Shown: positions 1 to 6,627 of the stretch, piece by piece | How the letters are laid out: the number at the start of each line of letters is the position of its first letter | Position numbering within the stretch: the stretch's first letter is position 1 | From: Caulobacteraceae bacterium | Lineage (GTDB): Bacteria; Pseudomonadota; Alphaproteobacteria; Caulobacterales; Caulobacteraceae | Direction of reading: 5' to 3' | NCBI GenBank assembly: GCA_947501315.1 | Contig: CANMXH010000092.1 | Coordinates: 1 to 8,419, forward strand | DNA: 8,419 nt | Program-made: the position numbers and the translations under genes | The notes under the pieces: generated by a model | The model's database searches: none | Told to the model about the DNA's origin: nothing | The model's input: the letters and a program-made list of their open reading frames with translations, nothing else

Positions 1-806
1 CTGCCGGGCGGGGCTATCAGGGGCAGGTGGCAGATCAGCCGGGTATTGATCAGCCCGTGGTGCGGCGGGATGCGAGCCCCCGGCGTCAGCTTTGAGAAAA
101 GGATCGACGGCGTCCGCCCCGGCACGCGGCACAGCGGCACCTCGGCGAGCGCGGCCAATGTGCGCGGGCAGCGGCGGGCGAGGTCCGGCTGTTCCGCCCC
201 GTCCTTCCAAAGAAACAGGGCGCTCCAGTCGGGGTTGGCCAACATGCCCGAGGCGTCGGTATTCGGCCGGTCAGCGCGCGGTTCGACATAGGGGCGGAAC
301 AGGTCCGGCTCGGCGAGCAGGCCGTCCAGTTCAGCGCGAATCTCCCCCGTCGCCGCCTCGATCGCCGCCAGCCAGGGCAGGGTCTCGCGCGGCTGGAACT
401 GGACCTGCGGCAGGCCGGGGAACAGATAGAAGCGCGGTTCCTGCTGATACAGCCGCTTTCGCCCCGCCATCAGGTCCAGAGACAGGGCGAACCGGTCGCT
501 TGAGGTTGCCGGATCAAAGCCGGCACCGGCGAGACTCGTCGCCAGATGCGCCTCAAACCGCTGCGCCTGGGCCTGGACAGCGGCCTGGGCGCGCCGCAGT
601 TCGGTGATGGCCGCAGGTGCCAGCCCCTTGCCGTCCCCCGCCGCGCGCAGGGCCGAACTGTAGAAGCTGGCGGCGGCGCGGCCATCCCCCAGGCCTGCAA
701 GGGCATCCCCCTTGGCGATCAACGCCGAAAGATCCCGGGGATCAGCGACCAGCGCGCGGTCTGCCGCTTCGAGGTCGGCGCGGTGGCCCTGTTCCGTTTT
801 CGACAT
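1..806 (-). CDS. Aspartyl/asparaginyl beta-hydroxylase-like dioxygenase (3' end cut by window edge)
   Basis: An open frame runs from an ATG at 806 to the left edge without a stop, giving 268 visible residues. Residues 8-85 are Ala/Leu-rich helical sequence resembling a degenerate TPR (for example 'ALIAKGDALAGLGDGRAAAS'). From about residue 125 the sequence fits the Asp_Arg_Hydrox (AspH-type, Fe(II)/2-oxoglutarate) family: 'FYLFPGLPQVQF' at 127-137, 'PWLAAIEAAT', and 'PHHGLINTRLICHLPL' at 248-263. In AspH the His of the H-x-G-x-x-N block is the first metal ligand and the following Arg binds 2-oxoglutarate; H250 and R256 match. The second metal His would lie beyond the edge. Such enzymes hydroxylate Asp/Asn side chains; the substrate here is unknown. 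In-frame ATGs also exist at 872, 884, 929 and 953, but that stretch has weak GC3 and reaches into the divergent gene, so I prefer 806. No clear Shine-Dalgarno is present at any of them. Confidence 0.8.
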   Translation of the reverse strand, partial: MSKTEQGHRADLEAADRALVADPRDLSALIAKGDALAGLGDGRAAASFYSSALRAAGDGKGLAPAAITELRRAQAAVQAQAQRFEAHLATSLAGAGFDPATSSDRFALSLDLMAGRKRLYQQEPRFYLFPGLPQVQFQPRETLPWLAAIEAATGEIRAELDGLLAEPDLFRPYVEPRADRPNTDASGMLANPDWSALFLWKDGAEQPDLARRCPRTLAALAEVPLCRVPGRTPSILFSKLTPGARIPPHHGLINTRLICHLPLIAPPG

Positions 807-898
807 GGGGTGATCGGAAGCGGTCGGGACGGCGTCCGTCAAGCCGAAAGCGTCAAAACCCGACCGACGCATTTTCGACGACATATCGCCAAGCGGAG

Positions 899-928
899 TT
901 GAACCTTCGCCGTTACGATGCGTAGTCA
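899..928 (+). promoter_or_regulatory. Possible promoter of the TspO-like gene
   Basis: TTGAAC (899-904) and TAGTCA (923-928) are separated by 18 nt and could serve as -35 and -10 elements. They would place the transcript start near 935, just before the GGAG at 943-946 and the ATG at 952. The -10 match is weak, so this is only a candidate. If it is right, the earlier ATG at 928 cannot be the start codon. Confidence 0.25.
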
Positions 929-951
929 TGGACAACAGCTGTGGAGCCGCC

Positions 952-1773
952 ATGTCCATCGTCCGTCCGAACGCTTCCCAGATGGCCCGCCGCCTGATGG
1001 TGCTGGCAGCCACCGTCTTCGCCATCGTGATCGGCCAGGCCCAGGTGCTGCTCGGCTGGGGCCAGTCCCCCGCCGAATTCTCGGCCGACAGCGACGCCAC
1101 ACTGCGGGTCGCGGGCTATGCCTTCGCCATCTGGGGCGTGATCTATCTCTGGCTACTGGTCTACGCCGTGCGTCAGGCGCTGCCGCAGACCGGCGAAAGC
1201 CGGTTGATCAACCGGCTTGGCTGGCCCTCGCTCGCCGCCCTGCTGGGCATCGGCGCATGGGTCGTGGCGGCAGCCTATGACCGGGAGGCAGCGACGGTTG
1301 TCCTGATTTTCGGCTCGCTGCTGGTCCTGCTGATTCCCCTGCTGGTCAACGCCGGCACTATCCGGGCTCTCCCCCGCGGGGACCGCGACCGCTGGATGAC
1401 GGTCTGGCCGCTCAGCCTGTTGGCAGGGTGGCTGACAGTGGCCTCACCCCTGAACCTGATTACCGTGGCCACCGGTGACGGCCTGCTTCCGGACATGCTG
1501 CCTCCGACGGCCTGGGCGATCCTGGCGGTCATTGTGATTGTCGCGGTGGCGCTTGCCGTCACCCAACGGCTCAGGACCCTCGCCTACAGCCTGCCGATCG
1601 CCTGGGGTCTGGCGGGGGCCTATGTGGCCGAGCAGGCCCGCAACCCGACCCTGTCCTATGCCGCTCTTGCGGCGGCGGTGGCCGTACTGGTCGGCGCAAC
1701 TGTCCTGACCTTCACCGCGCGACGCCCGGCCAAGCCGGCCGTTGGCATTGATGATCTGTCCGCCGGTGGCTGA
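952..1773 (+). CDS. Multi-pass inner-membrane protein, TspO/MBR-like
   Basis: The product has 273 residues and is almost entirely hydrophobic. About eight candidate membrane segments can be seen, near residues 15-35, 53-73, 91-108, 113-132, 151-171, 186-204, 211-227 and 236-255. 'GYAFAIWGVIYLWLLVYAV' (55-73) resembles the aromatic-rich F-x-x-W-x-x-x-Y signature of tryptophan-rich sensory (TspO/MBR) proteins and the longer bacterial relatives often annotated that way. It is longer than classical five-helix TspO (about 160 residues), so the assignment is to the superfamily at best. Ligand and function are unknown; porphyrin or other small hydrophobic ligands are only a family analogy. ATG 952 is chosen because GGAG (943-946) lies 5 nt before it; the ATG at 928 has no such site. 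It is divergent from the hydroxylase gene and ends 33 nt before purL on the same strand, so read-through into purL is possible. Confidence 0.65.
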   Translation: MSIVRPNASQMARRLMVLAATVFAIVIGQAQVLLGWGQSPAEFSADSDATLRVAGYAFAIWGVIYLWLLVYAVRQALPQTGESRLINRLGWPSLAALLGIGAWVVAAAYDREAATVVLIFGSLLVLLIPLLVNAGTIRALPRGDRDRWMTVWPLSLLAGWLTVASPLNLITVATGDGLLPDMLPPTAWAILAVIVIVAVALAVTQRLRTLAYSLPIAWGLAGAYVAEQARNPTLSYAALAAAVAVLVGATVLTFTARRPAKPAVGIDDLSAGG

Positions 1774-1806
1774 CACGACTCTGTTCAGGGGCTAGAAGGC
1801 GCGCCC

Positions 1807-4035
1807 ATGACCGCGCCCCAGAACACCGCCCCGAAGACCATGGCCGAACTGGCCGCCGAATACGGCCTGGCTCCCAATGAGTATCAGGTCGTCCTCGACC
1901 GGCTGGGGCGAGAGCCCAACCACGTCGAGCTGGGCGTCTTCTCGGTGATGTGGTCCGAGCACTGCTCCTACAAGTCATCGAAGATCCACCTCGGCAAATT
2001 CCCGACCAAGGGCCCGCGCGTCATCTGCGGGCCGGGCGAGAACGCCGGGGTCATCGACATCGACGATGGCGACGCCTGCATCTTCAAGATGGAGAGCCAT
2101 AACCACCCCAGCTTCATCGAGCCCTATCAGGGTGCGGCGACCGGCGTGGGCGGCATCATGCGCGACGTCTTCACCATGGGCGCGCGGCCTGTCGCCCTGC
2201 TGAACGCCCTGCGCTTCGGCGATCCGTCGCACCAGAAGACCCGGCGGCTGGTCAAGGGCGTGGTCTCCGGCATTGGCGGTTACGGCAATTGCGTCGGCGT
2301 GCCGACCGTGGCCGGCGAGACCAATTTCCACCGGGGTTACAACGGCAACATCCTGGTCAACGCCATGTGCGTCGGCATCGCCAGGGCCGACAGCCTGTTC
2401 TACTCAGCCGCACCTGCTCCGGGCCTTTCGGTGGTCTATTTCGGCTCCAGGACCGGCCGCGACGGCATCCACGGCGCGACCATGTCCTCGGCCGAGTTCG
2501 ACGACGAATCAGACTCGAAACGCCCGACGGTCCAGGTCGGCGATCCCTTCGCCGAGAAGCTGCTGATCGAGGCGACCCTGGAGCTGATGGCCTCGGGGGC
2601 CGTCGCCGCCATTCAGGACATGGGGGCCGCGGGCCTGACCTCGTCGTCGGTGGAAATGGCCGGCAAGGGCGGGGTCGGCATCGAGCTGATCATGGACCAT
2701 GTGCCCCAGCGCGAAACCGGCATGACAGCCTATGAGATGATGCTGTCGGAAAGCCAGGAGCGGATGCTGGCCGTGCTGAAGCCGGGCCGCGAGGACGACG
2801 GGCACCGGATCTTCAAGAAGTGGGGCCTCGACGCCGCCGTCATCGGCCAGACCACCGACACCGGCCGGCTGGTGCTGAAACATCATGGCGAGACGGTCTG
2901 CGACGTGCCGCTGGCCCCGCTGTTCGACGATGCGCCCCTGTATGACCGGCCCTGGGTCCAGCCCGCGCTGCAACCGCGTCTGGTCCCCGCCGATGTGCCC
3001 GCGCCGGAAAGCTGGGTCGATGCGGTGATCAAGGTCCTGACCTGCCCGGACATGGCCTCGAAGCGCTGGATCTGGGAACAGTACGACCGCCACGTCATGG
3101 CTGACACCCTGCACGACTCGGCCACCGCGGCCGACGCCGGGGTGGTGCGGGTGCACGGCACGGACAAGGGTCTGGCCATGACCTCGGACTGCACCCCCCG
3201 CTATGTGCTGGCCGATCCCTATGAGGGCGGCAAACAGGCTGTGGCCGAGGCCTGGCGCAACCTGACCGCCGTCGGCAGCCGGCCCATCGCCATCACCGAC
3301 AACCTCAATTTCGGCAATCCGCAGCGGCCCGAGATCATGGGCCAGATCGTCCGCGCCATCGACGGCATGGCCGAGGCCTGCCGGGTGCTGGACTTCCCGG
3401 TCGTGAGCGGCAACGTCAGCCTCTACAACGAGACCAATGGTGCGGCCATTCCGCCGACCCCGACGGTCGGGGCGGTCGGCCTGCTGACCAACTATGACGT
3501 CGTCGTCGGCTTCGGCGGCATGGTCGAGGGCGATGTGCTGGTCCTGATCGGCGAGACCAGGGGCGAGCTCGGCTCCTCCCTCTATCTGCGCGAAGTTCTG
3601 GGCCGCGAGGACGGTGCCCCGCCGCCGGTCGACCTCGCGCTGGAGCGGAAGACGGGCGACTTCGTGCGCGAACAGATCGAGGCGGGTGCCCTGACCTGTG
3701 TGCATGACCTTTCCGACGGCGGCCTGATCGGGGCGGCGGCGGACATCGCCCTGGCCTCGGACTGCGGCGTCGAGCTGAACGGCGGCCCGGACGCCCATGC
3801 CCACGCCCGGCTCTTCGGCGAGGATCAGGCCCGCTATCTGGTCGCCGTGGCGGACCCGACAGAGATCATTGCCGCTGCCCAGGCCGTCGGCCTGAGCGCC
3901 TCGGTGGTCGGCCACGCCAGGGGCCGCGACTTCACCTCGGTTGGCCCGGCCGGCGATCTCTTCCGCCTGCCGCTGGATCACCTGCGCGAGATGCACGAAA
4001 GCTGGATGCCGACCTGGATTGAAGGACACGCCTGA
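1807..4035 (+). CDS. purL: Phosphoribosylformylglycinamidine synthase subunit PurL
   Basis: The 742-residue protein has the full length of small-type PurL (FGAM synthase subunit II), the cytoplasmic enzyme that converts FGAR to FGAM with ATP in purine synthesis, using ammonia delivered by PurQ with PurS. Visible landmarks are the N-terminal catalytic block 'SEHCSYK' (50-56, His52), 'KMESHNHPS' (94-102), the Gly-rich 'GAATGVGG' (109-116), 'GGYGNCVGVPTVAGE' (157-171), and in the second repeated half 'NFGNP' (about 501), 'SGNVSLYNET' (about 534-543) and 'HDLSDGG' (about 633). The two-fold PurM-like architecture is complete with no frameshift. AGAAGG (1794-1799) lies 7 nt before the ATG. purS and purQ are not in the window. 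The stop overlaps the start of the following lipoprotein gene (TGATG), which suggests co-translation. The TspO-like gene ends 33 nt upstream, and no strong separate promoter is evident. Confidence 0.97.
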   Translation: MTAPQNTAPKTMAELAAEYGLAPNEYQVVLDRLGREPNHVELGVFSVMWSEHCSYKSSKIHLGKFPTKGPRVICGPGENAGVIDIDDGDACIFKMESHNHPSFIEPYQGAATGVGGIMRDVFTMGARPVALLNALRFGDPSHQKTRRLVKGVVSGIGGYGNCVGVPTVAGETNFHRGYNGNILVNAMCVGIARADSLFYSAAPAPGLSVVYFGSRTGRDGIHGATMSSAEFDDESDSKRPTVQVGDPFAEKLLIEATLELMASGAVAAIQDMGAAGLTSSSVEMAGKGGVGIELIMDHVPQRETGMTAYEMMLSESQERMLAVLKPGREDDGHRIFKKWGLDAAVIGQTTDTGRLVLKHHGETVCDVPLAPLFDDAPLYDRPWVQPALQPRLVPADVPAPESWVDAVIKVLTCPDMASKRWIWEQYDRHVMADTLHDSATAADAGVVRVHGTDKGLAMTSDCTPRYVLADPYEGGKQAVAEAWRNLTAVGSRPIAITDNLNFGNPQRPEIMGQIVRAIDGMAEACRVLDFPVVSGNVSLYNETNGAAIPPTPTVGAVGLLTNYDVVVGFGGMVEGDVLVLIGETRGELGSSLYLREVLGREDGAPPPVDLALERKTGDFVREQIEAGALTCVHDLSDGGLIGAAADIALASDCGVELNGGPDAHAHARLFGEDQARYLVAVADPTEIIAAAQAVGLSASVVGHARGRDFTSVGPAGDLFRLPLDHLREMHESWMPTWIEGHA

Positions 4036-4472
4036 TGCGCCTCGCCCCCATCGCCCTGACCGCCCTCGCCCTGACCCTCGCGGCCTGTGAAGGCGGCGGT
4101 GATCCTGTCGAACAGGCCCTGCGCGACGCCGCCTCCAAGAACCACGCCGCCCGGGTGCAGGAGGGCGTTGTCTCGGCTCCGGCACATGCCGGGGGCCATG
4201 GCACCCCCGACGCCGCCACCCCGGGCGACGCAGCCTTCGCCGCCTCCGAGGCCGCAATGCATGCCGGCATGGCCCGGGCGTCCGGCCAGACGGTCGACGA
4301 GGCCTATATCGCCAAGATGATCGAACACCACCGCGGTGCCGTGGCCATGGCCGAGGTGGCGTTGAGGGAATCGCGCGATCCTGAGGTTCGTCGCATGGCG
4401 CAGGTCGTGGTCGATACCCAGACGCGCGAGATCGCGGAAATGCAGGCCTGGAAGCCGGCCCCCGCGAACTGA
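4035..4472 (+). CDS. DUF305 family lipoprotein (ferritin-like, possible metal binding)
   Basis: The product is 145 residues long. It starts with a lipoprotein signal: positive Arg2, hydrophobic 'IALTALALTLAAC', and a lipobox with Cys18 as the predicted lipidated residue. An Ala/Gly/His-rich linker (about 20-65) precedes a DUF305 core: 'AAMHAGMA' (73-80), then 'YIAKMIEHHRGAVAMAEVAL' (91-110) and 'VRRMAQVVVDTQTREIAEMQAW' (118-139). The M-I-x-H-H-x-G-A-x-x-M-A motif (His98, His99, with Met75, His76 and Met79 nearby) is the family hallmark. DUF305 proteins are helical periplasmic proteins, some of which (CopM) bind copper. Copper or other metal binding here is inferred from the His/Met clusters. 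The ATG overlaps the purL stop by 1 nt, and GAAGGA at 4021-4026 lies 8 nt upstream inside purL. No purine-related role is known for the family, so the link to purL may be only shared expression. Confidence 0.88.
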   Translation: MRLAPIALTALALTLAACEGGGDPVEQALRDAASKNHAARVQEGVVSAPAHAGGHGTPDAATPGDAAFAASEAAMHAGMARASGQTVDEAYIAKMIEHHRGAVAMAEVALRESRDPEVRRMAQVVVDTQTREIAEMQAWKPAPAN

Positions 4473-4539
4473 ATCAGGCGGCCGACGCGGGTCCGCACCG
4501 GGGGACGAGCCTCAGGTCCTGCCGCGCGCGTGGAACGGG

Positions 4540-4553
4540 GTGACGCGCGTCAC
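4540..4553. promoter_or_regulatory. 14-bp perfect palindrome upstream of phoD (candidate operator)
   Basis: GTGACGCGCGTCAC is identical to its own reverse complement. It lies 41 nt before the phoD start, in the only intergenic stretch on this side. Its left half, GTGACGC, is close to the Caulobacter-type -35 consensus TTGACGS. A weak -10-like TCTAGGTC follows at 4562-4569, so a dimeric regulator bound here could control phoD. It does not show two CTGTCAT-like repeats with 4-nt spacing, so I do not call it a Pho box. The regulator is unknown. Confidence 0.45.
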
Positions 4554-4593
4554 AATTCCGGTCTAGGTCGGGTTATCCAGTCCGGAGGTCCCG

Positions 4594-6168
4594 ATGCGCC
4601 CGTTCGAAACCCTGTCCCGTCGCGGTCTGCTGCTGACCCTTGGCGCCGGCGGTGCCCTCGCCGGCTCGGGCCGTCAGGCGCTCGCCGATCCGGTGTTCGC
4701 CGAATTTCCCTTCCAGCTCGGGATCGCGGCCGGTGACCCGACCCCCGACGGCTTCGTCATCTGGACCCGCCTCGCGCCGCGCCCGATGGAGATCGGTCAC
4801 GGCATGCCCTCGGCCCCGGTGCCGGTGAAATGGGAGGTCGCGACCTCGCGCGGTTTCGGCGACACCGTGGTTCGCTCCGGCGAGGCCGTGGCCCGCCCCG
4901 AACTGGCCCATGCGGTCCATGTCGAGGTCGAGGGGCTGGAGCCGGGCCGCGAGTATTTCTACCGCTTCAGTGCCGGCCGCGAACGGACCCCCAGCGGGCG
5001 GGCCAAGACCGCGCCGGCCGCCGGTGCCGCGACCGCACAGGCGCGCTTCGGCGTGCTGGGCTGCCAGGCCTATGAGCAGGGCTTTTACACCGCCCACCGC
5101 AAGGCGGCGGAGGAGAACCTCGACTTCGTCTACTGCTACGGCGACTACATCTATGAGGGCCGTGGCAACCGCACCTACACCGGTTCGGGCGGCACGATGG
5201 AAAACCCGCGCCAGCATATCGGTGGCGAGATCTACAGCCTTGACGACTATCGTCGACGCTACGCCCAGTACAAGCTCGACGCCGACCTGCAATCCAGCCA
5301 CGCCTCCACGGCCTGGTTCTGCACCTGGGACGATCACGAGATCGACAACAACTGGGTTCAGGCCCTGGATCAGGACGGCACCCCGCCCGAAATTTTCATG
5401 CTGCGTCAGCAGGCGGCGATGCAGGCCTGGTACGAGCATATGCCGGTCCGGCGCTCGGCCTTCCCACGCGGCGCGGTCACCCAGGTATATCGCCATGCCA
5501 GCTGGGGGGACCTGCTCGACCTGAATTTCCTCGATACGCGCCAGTACCGCTCGAACCAGCCCTGTAACGACGCCTGGGCATCGACCTGCGCCGGCGTTTC
5601 GGCCGCCGACGCCCATGTGCTTGGCCAGGCACAGGAGGCCTGGCTCTACCAGAACCTCGACCGGTCGCAGGCGCACTGGAAGGTGCTGGCGCAGCAGATC
5701 ATGGTGATGGACCTGGACCGGAGGGAAGGGCCCGAGCCCGGCTTCAACCTCGACAGCTGGGCCGGCTACTCGATCCCGCGCCAGCGACTGCTGGACCGGC
5801 TGCGAGAACGCCGGATCGGCAACACCGTCATCCTTACCGGCGATGAGCACCAGAACTACGCCGGGGAACTCTACCGCGACAGCCGCAATCCCGAGGGCGC
5901 GCCGATCGCCTCCGAGTTCGTCGCCACCTCGATCAGTTCTTCGGGCGACGGTCAGGATCAGCGGGCCGACGGGCGGCGCTACCTCGCCGACAATCCGTTC
6001 CTGAAATTCAACAACGCCCAGCGCGGCTATGTCGTCTGCGACGTGACGCCGGAACGCTGGCAGACCGAGTTCAAGGTGCTGGACAAGGTATCGGACACGG
6101 CCGGGACCCTGAGCACGCGGGCGAAATTTGCGGTGGCCAGCGGCGACGCGCGGGTGGTGCCGGCCTGA
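4594..6168 (+). CDS. phoD: PhoD-family alkaline phosphatase/phosphodiesterase, Tat-exported
   Basis: This 524-residue protein has a twin-arginine signal: 'LSRRGLLLT' (Arg9, Arg10), a hydrophobic stretch, and an AxA cleavage site 'ALA' at 29-31 before Asp32. An N-terminal PhoD beta-domain ('LGIAAGDPTPDGFVIWTRL', 42-60) comes next. The catalytic metallophosphoesterase domain shows 'VLGCQAYEQGFYTAHRKA' (Cys157), 'YCYGDYIYE' (180-188), 'CTWDDHEIDNNW' (Asp246, Asp247, His248), 'LDTRQYR' (313-319) and 'ILTGDEHQNYAGEL' (Asp417, His419). These match the Fe/Ca-binding positions of the PhoD family, including the conserved Cys. Family members hydrolyse phosphomono- and diesters in the periplasm, and folding before Tat export fits the metal cofactor. 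GGAGG at 4584-4588 lies 5 nt before the ATG. The length is normal for the family. Regulation by phosphate is common for phoD, but no clear Pho box is visible. The gene converges on the BlaI-type gene with no spacer. Confidence 0.93.
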   Translation: MRPFETLSRRGLLLTLGAGGALAGSGRQALADPVFAEFPFQLGIAAGDPTPDGFVIWTRLAPRPMEIGHGMPSAPVPVKWEVATSRGFGDTVVRSGEAVARPELAHAVHVEVEGLEPGREYFYRFSAGRERTPSGRAKTAPAAGAATAQARFGVLGCQAYEQGFYTAHRKAAEENLDFVYCYGDYIYEGRGNRTYTGSGGTMENPRQHIGGEIYSLDDYRRRYAQYKLDADLQSSHASTAWFCTWDDHEIDNNWVQALDQDGTPPEIFMLRQQAAMQAWYEHMPVRRSAFPRGAVTQVYRHASWGDLLDLNFLDTRQYRSNQPCNDAWASTCAGVSAADAHVLGQAQEAWLYQNLDRSQAHWKVLAQQIMVMDLDRREGPEPGFNLDSWAGYSIPRQRLLDRLRERRIGNTVILTGDEHQNYAGELYRDSRNPEGAPIASEFVATSISSSGDGQDQRADGRRYLADNPFLKFNNAQRGYVVCDVTPERWQTEFKVLDKVSDTAGTLSTRAKFAVASGDARVVPA

Positions 6169-6531
6169 TCACAGGTCGAGCCGGTCCGCCAGCAGGGCGA
6201 CAAGGCGGTCCGGCTTGCCGTCGAACAGCCGGTCCAGCAGGTCCTGGACCTCGCCCTCCACATAGGCTTGACGGTCGAACACAGCGTGATAGCGCAACCG
6301 GCCGTCGTCCTTCTGCGAACGCACCGCGCCCTTCTGCATCAGGCGATGCAGGAGGGTCTTGATGGTCGCGTCGGCCCACGGCTGACAGGATCGGACCTCT
6401 TCCATCAGCGAGGCGGCCGACAGCGGCCCGCGTCGCCACAGCGCGGCGAGGACGGCGCTTTCCGCCTCGGTGACGGCGATCCGGGTCAGGGCCGCGGCAC
6501 CGCGCGGTCGACAGGCACCTCGACGACCCAC
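6169..6531 (-). CDS. BlaI/MecI/CopY-family transcriptional repressor
   Basis: With a GTG start at 6531 the product is 120 residues. 'ITEAE'-like 'AVTEAESAVLAALWRRGPLSAASLMEEV' (19-46) followed by 'WADATIKTLLHRLMQKGAV' (52-70) is the winged-helix DNA-binding domain of the BlaI/MecI (penicillinase repressor) family. The wing follows at 'DDGRLRYHAVF' and the C-terminal helices at 88-120 are the dimerisation region. Classical members are inactivated when the sensor protease BlaR1/MecR1 triggers their cleavage; no such M56 gene is visible here. Two operator-like sites precede the gene (see separate entries), so self-repression is likely. The start is uncertain: residues 1-15 (Arg/Gly/Ala-rich) are not typical, no Shine-Dalgarno precedes GTG 6531, and a CTG at residue 15 would give a more usual N-terminus. 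The stop codon directly abuts that of phoD. Confidence 0.9.
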   Translation of the reverse strand: MGRRGACRPRGAAALTRIAVTEAESAVLAALWRRGPLSAASLMEEVRSCQPWADATIKTLLHRLMQKGAVRSQKDDGRLRYHAVFDRQAYVEGEVQDLLDRLFDGKPDRLVALLADRLDL

Positions 6532-6563
6532 ATGAAACGAAGACCCGACACGACGGCTTTCTG

Positions 6564-6577
6564 ATTACGGCTGTAAT
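6564..6577. promoter_or_regulatory. BlaI-type operator O1
   Basis: ATTACGGCTGTAAT is an inverted repeat with perfect 5-nt arms (ATTAC and GTAAT) around a 4-nt centre. BlaI/MecI-family operators are dyads with TAC and TGTA half-sites separated by a few bases, so the form fits the adjacent gene. It lies just downstream of the candidate -10, around the expected transcript start of the BlaI-type gene. Confidence 0.7.
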
Positions 6578-6580
6578 CCC

Positions 6581-6611
6581 AATACACTACGGCTGTAAAC
6601 TCTTTCGTCAA
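6581..6611 (-). promoter_or_regulatory. Candidate sigma70-type promoter of the BlaI-type gene
   Basis: On the minus strand TTGACG (6611-6606) is a good -35. TGTATT (6586-6581) is a plausible -10 after a long 19-nt spacer; slightly shifted -10 choices such as TAGTGT are possible. The -35 sits just past the stop of the YmdB-type gene. Operator O2 lies within the spacer and O1 directly downstream, which is the geometry expected for repression by blocking RNA polymerase. Confidence 0.5.
6586..6600. promoter_or_regulatory. BlaI-type operator O2
   Basis: ACTACGGCTGTAAAC contains the same TACGGCTGTA core as O1, at 6588-6597. The arms are less symmetric than in O1. The two cores are exactly 22 bp apart, about two helical turns, so two dimers would sit on the same face of the DNA. 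The site falls between the candidate -35 and -10. Confidence 0.65.
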
Positions 6612-6627
6612 CCCGTCAGACGACGGG
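6612..6627 (-). terminator. Hairpin over the stop codon of the YmdB-type gene
   Basis: CCCGTC (6612-6617) and GACGGG (6622-6627) form a perfect 6-bp stem with a 4-nt loop that includes part of the stop codon. No T-run follows on the minus strand, because the sequence continues into the TTGACG -35 of the next gene. It could be an inefficient terminator or an mRNA 3' stabiliser; coincidence in GC-rich DNA is also possible. Confidence 0.3.

Noticed and set aside
92..607. Plus-strand ORFs in 46-925
   Set aside because: They lie opposite the hydroxylase gene, whose family motifs are clear on the minus strand; the plus-strand products are Arg/Pro/Ala-rich with no motif.
1770..1798. Caulobacter-type promoter before purL (CTGACAC, 14-nt spacer, GCTAGAAG)
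   Set aside because: The -10-like GCTAGAAG overlaps the AGAAGG ribosome site and would put the transcript start only a few bases before the ATG; the ribosome site explains the sequence better.
2509..4257. Long minus-strand ORF (582 codons) opposite purL and the lipoprotein gene
   Set aside because: It is antisense to clearly conserved coding sequence, with a low-complexity Arg/Gly/His-rich composition typical of shadow frames in GC-rich genes.
4547..4567. Pho box before phoD (GCGTCAC, AATT, CCGGTCT)
   Set aside because: Only the first half resembles CTGTCAC; the second repeat does not match, so PhoB control is not supported by the sequence.
4573..5850. Minus-strand ORF (425 codons) opposite phoD
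   Set aside because: It is antisense to the PhoD catalytic domain, has no recognisable domain, and its composition looks like a mirror frame of a GC-rich gene.
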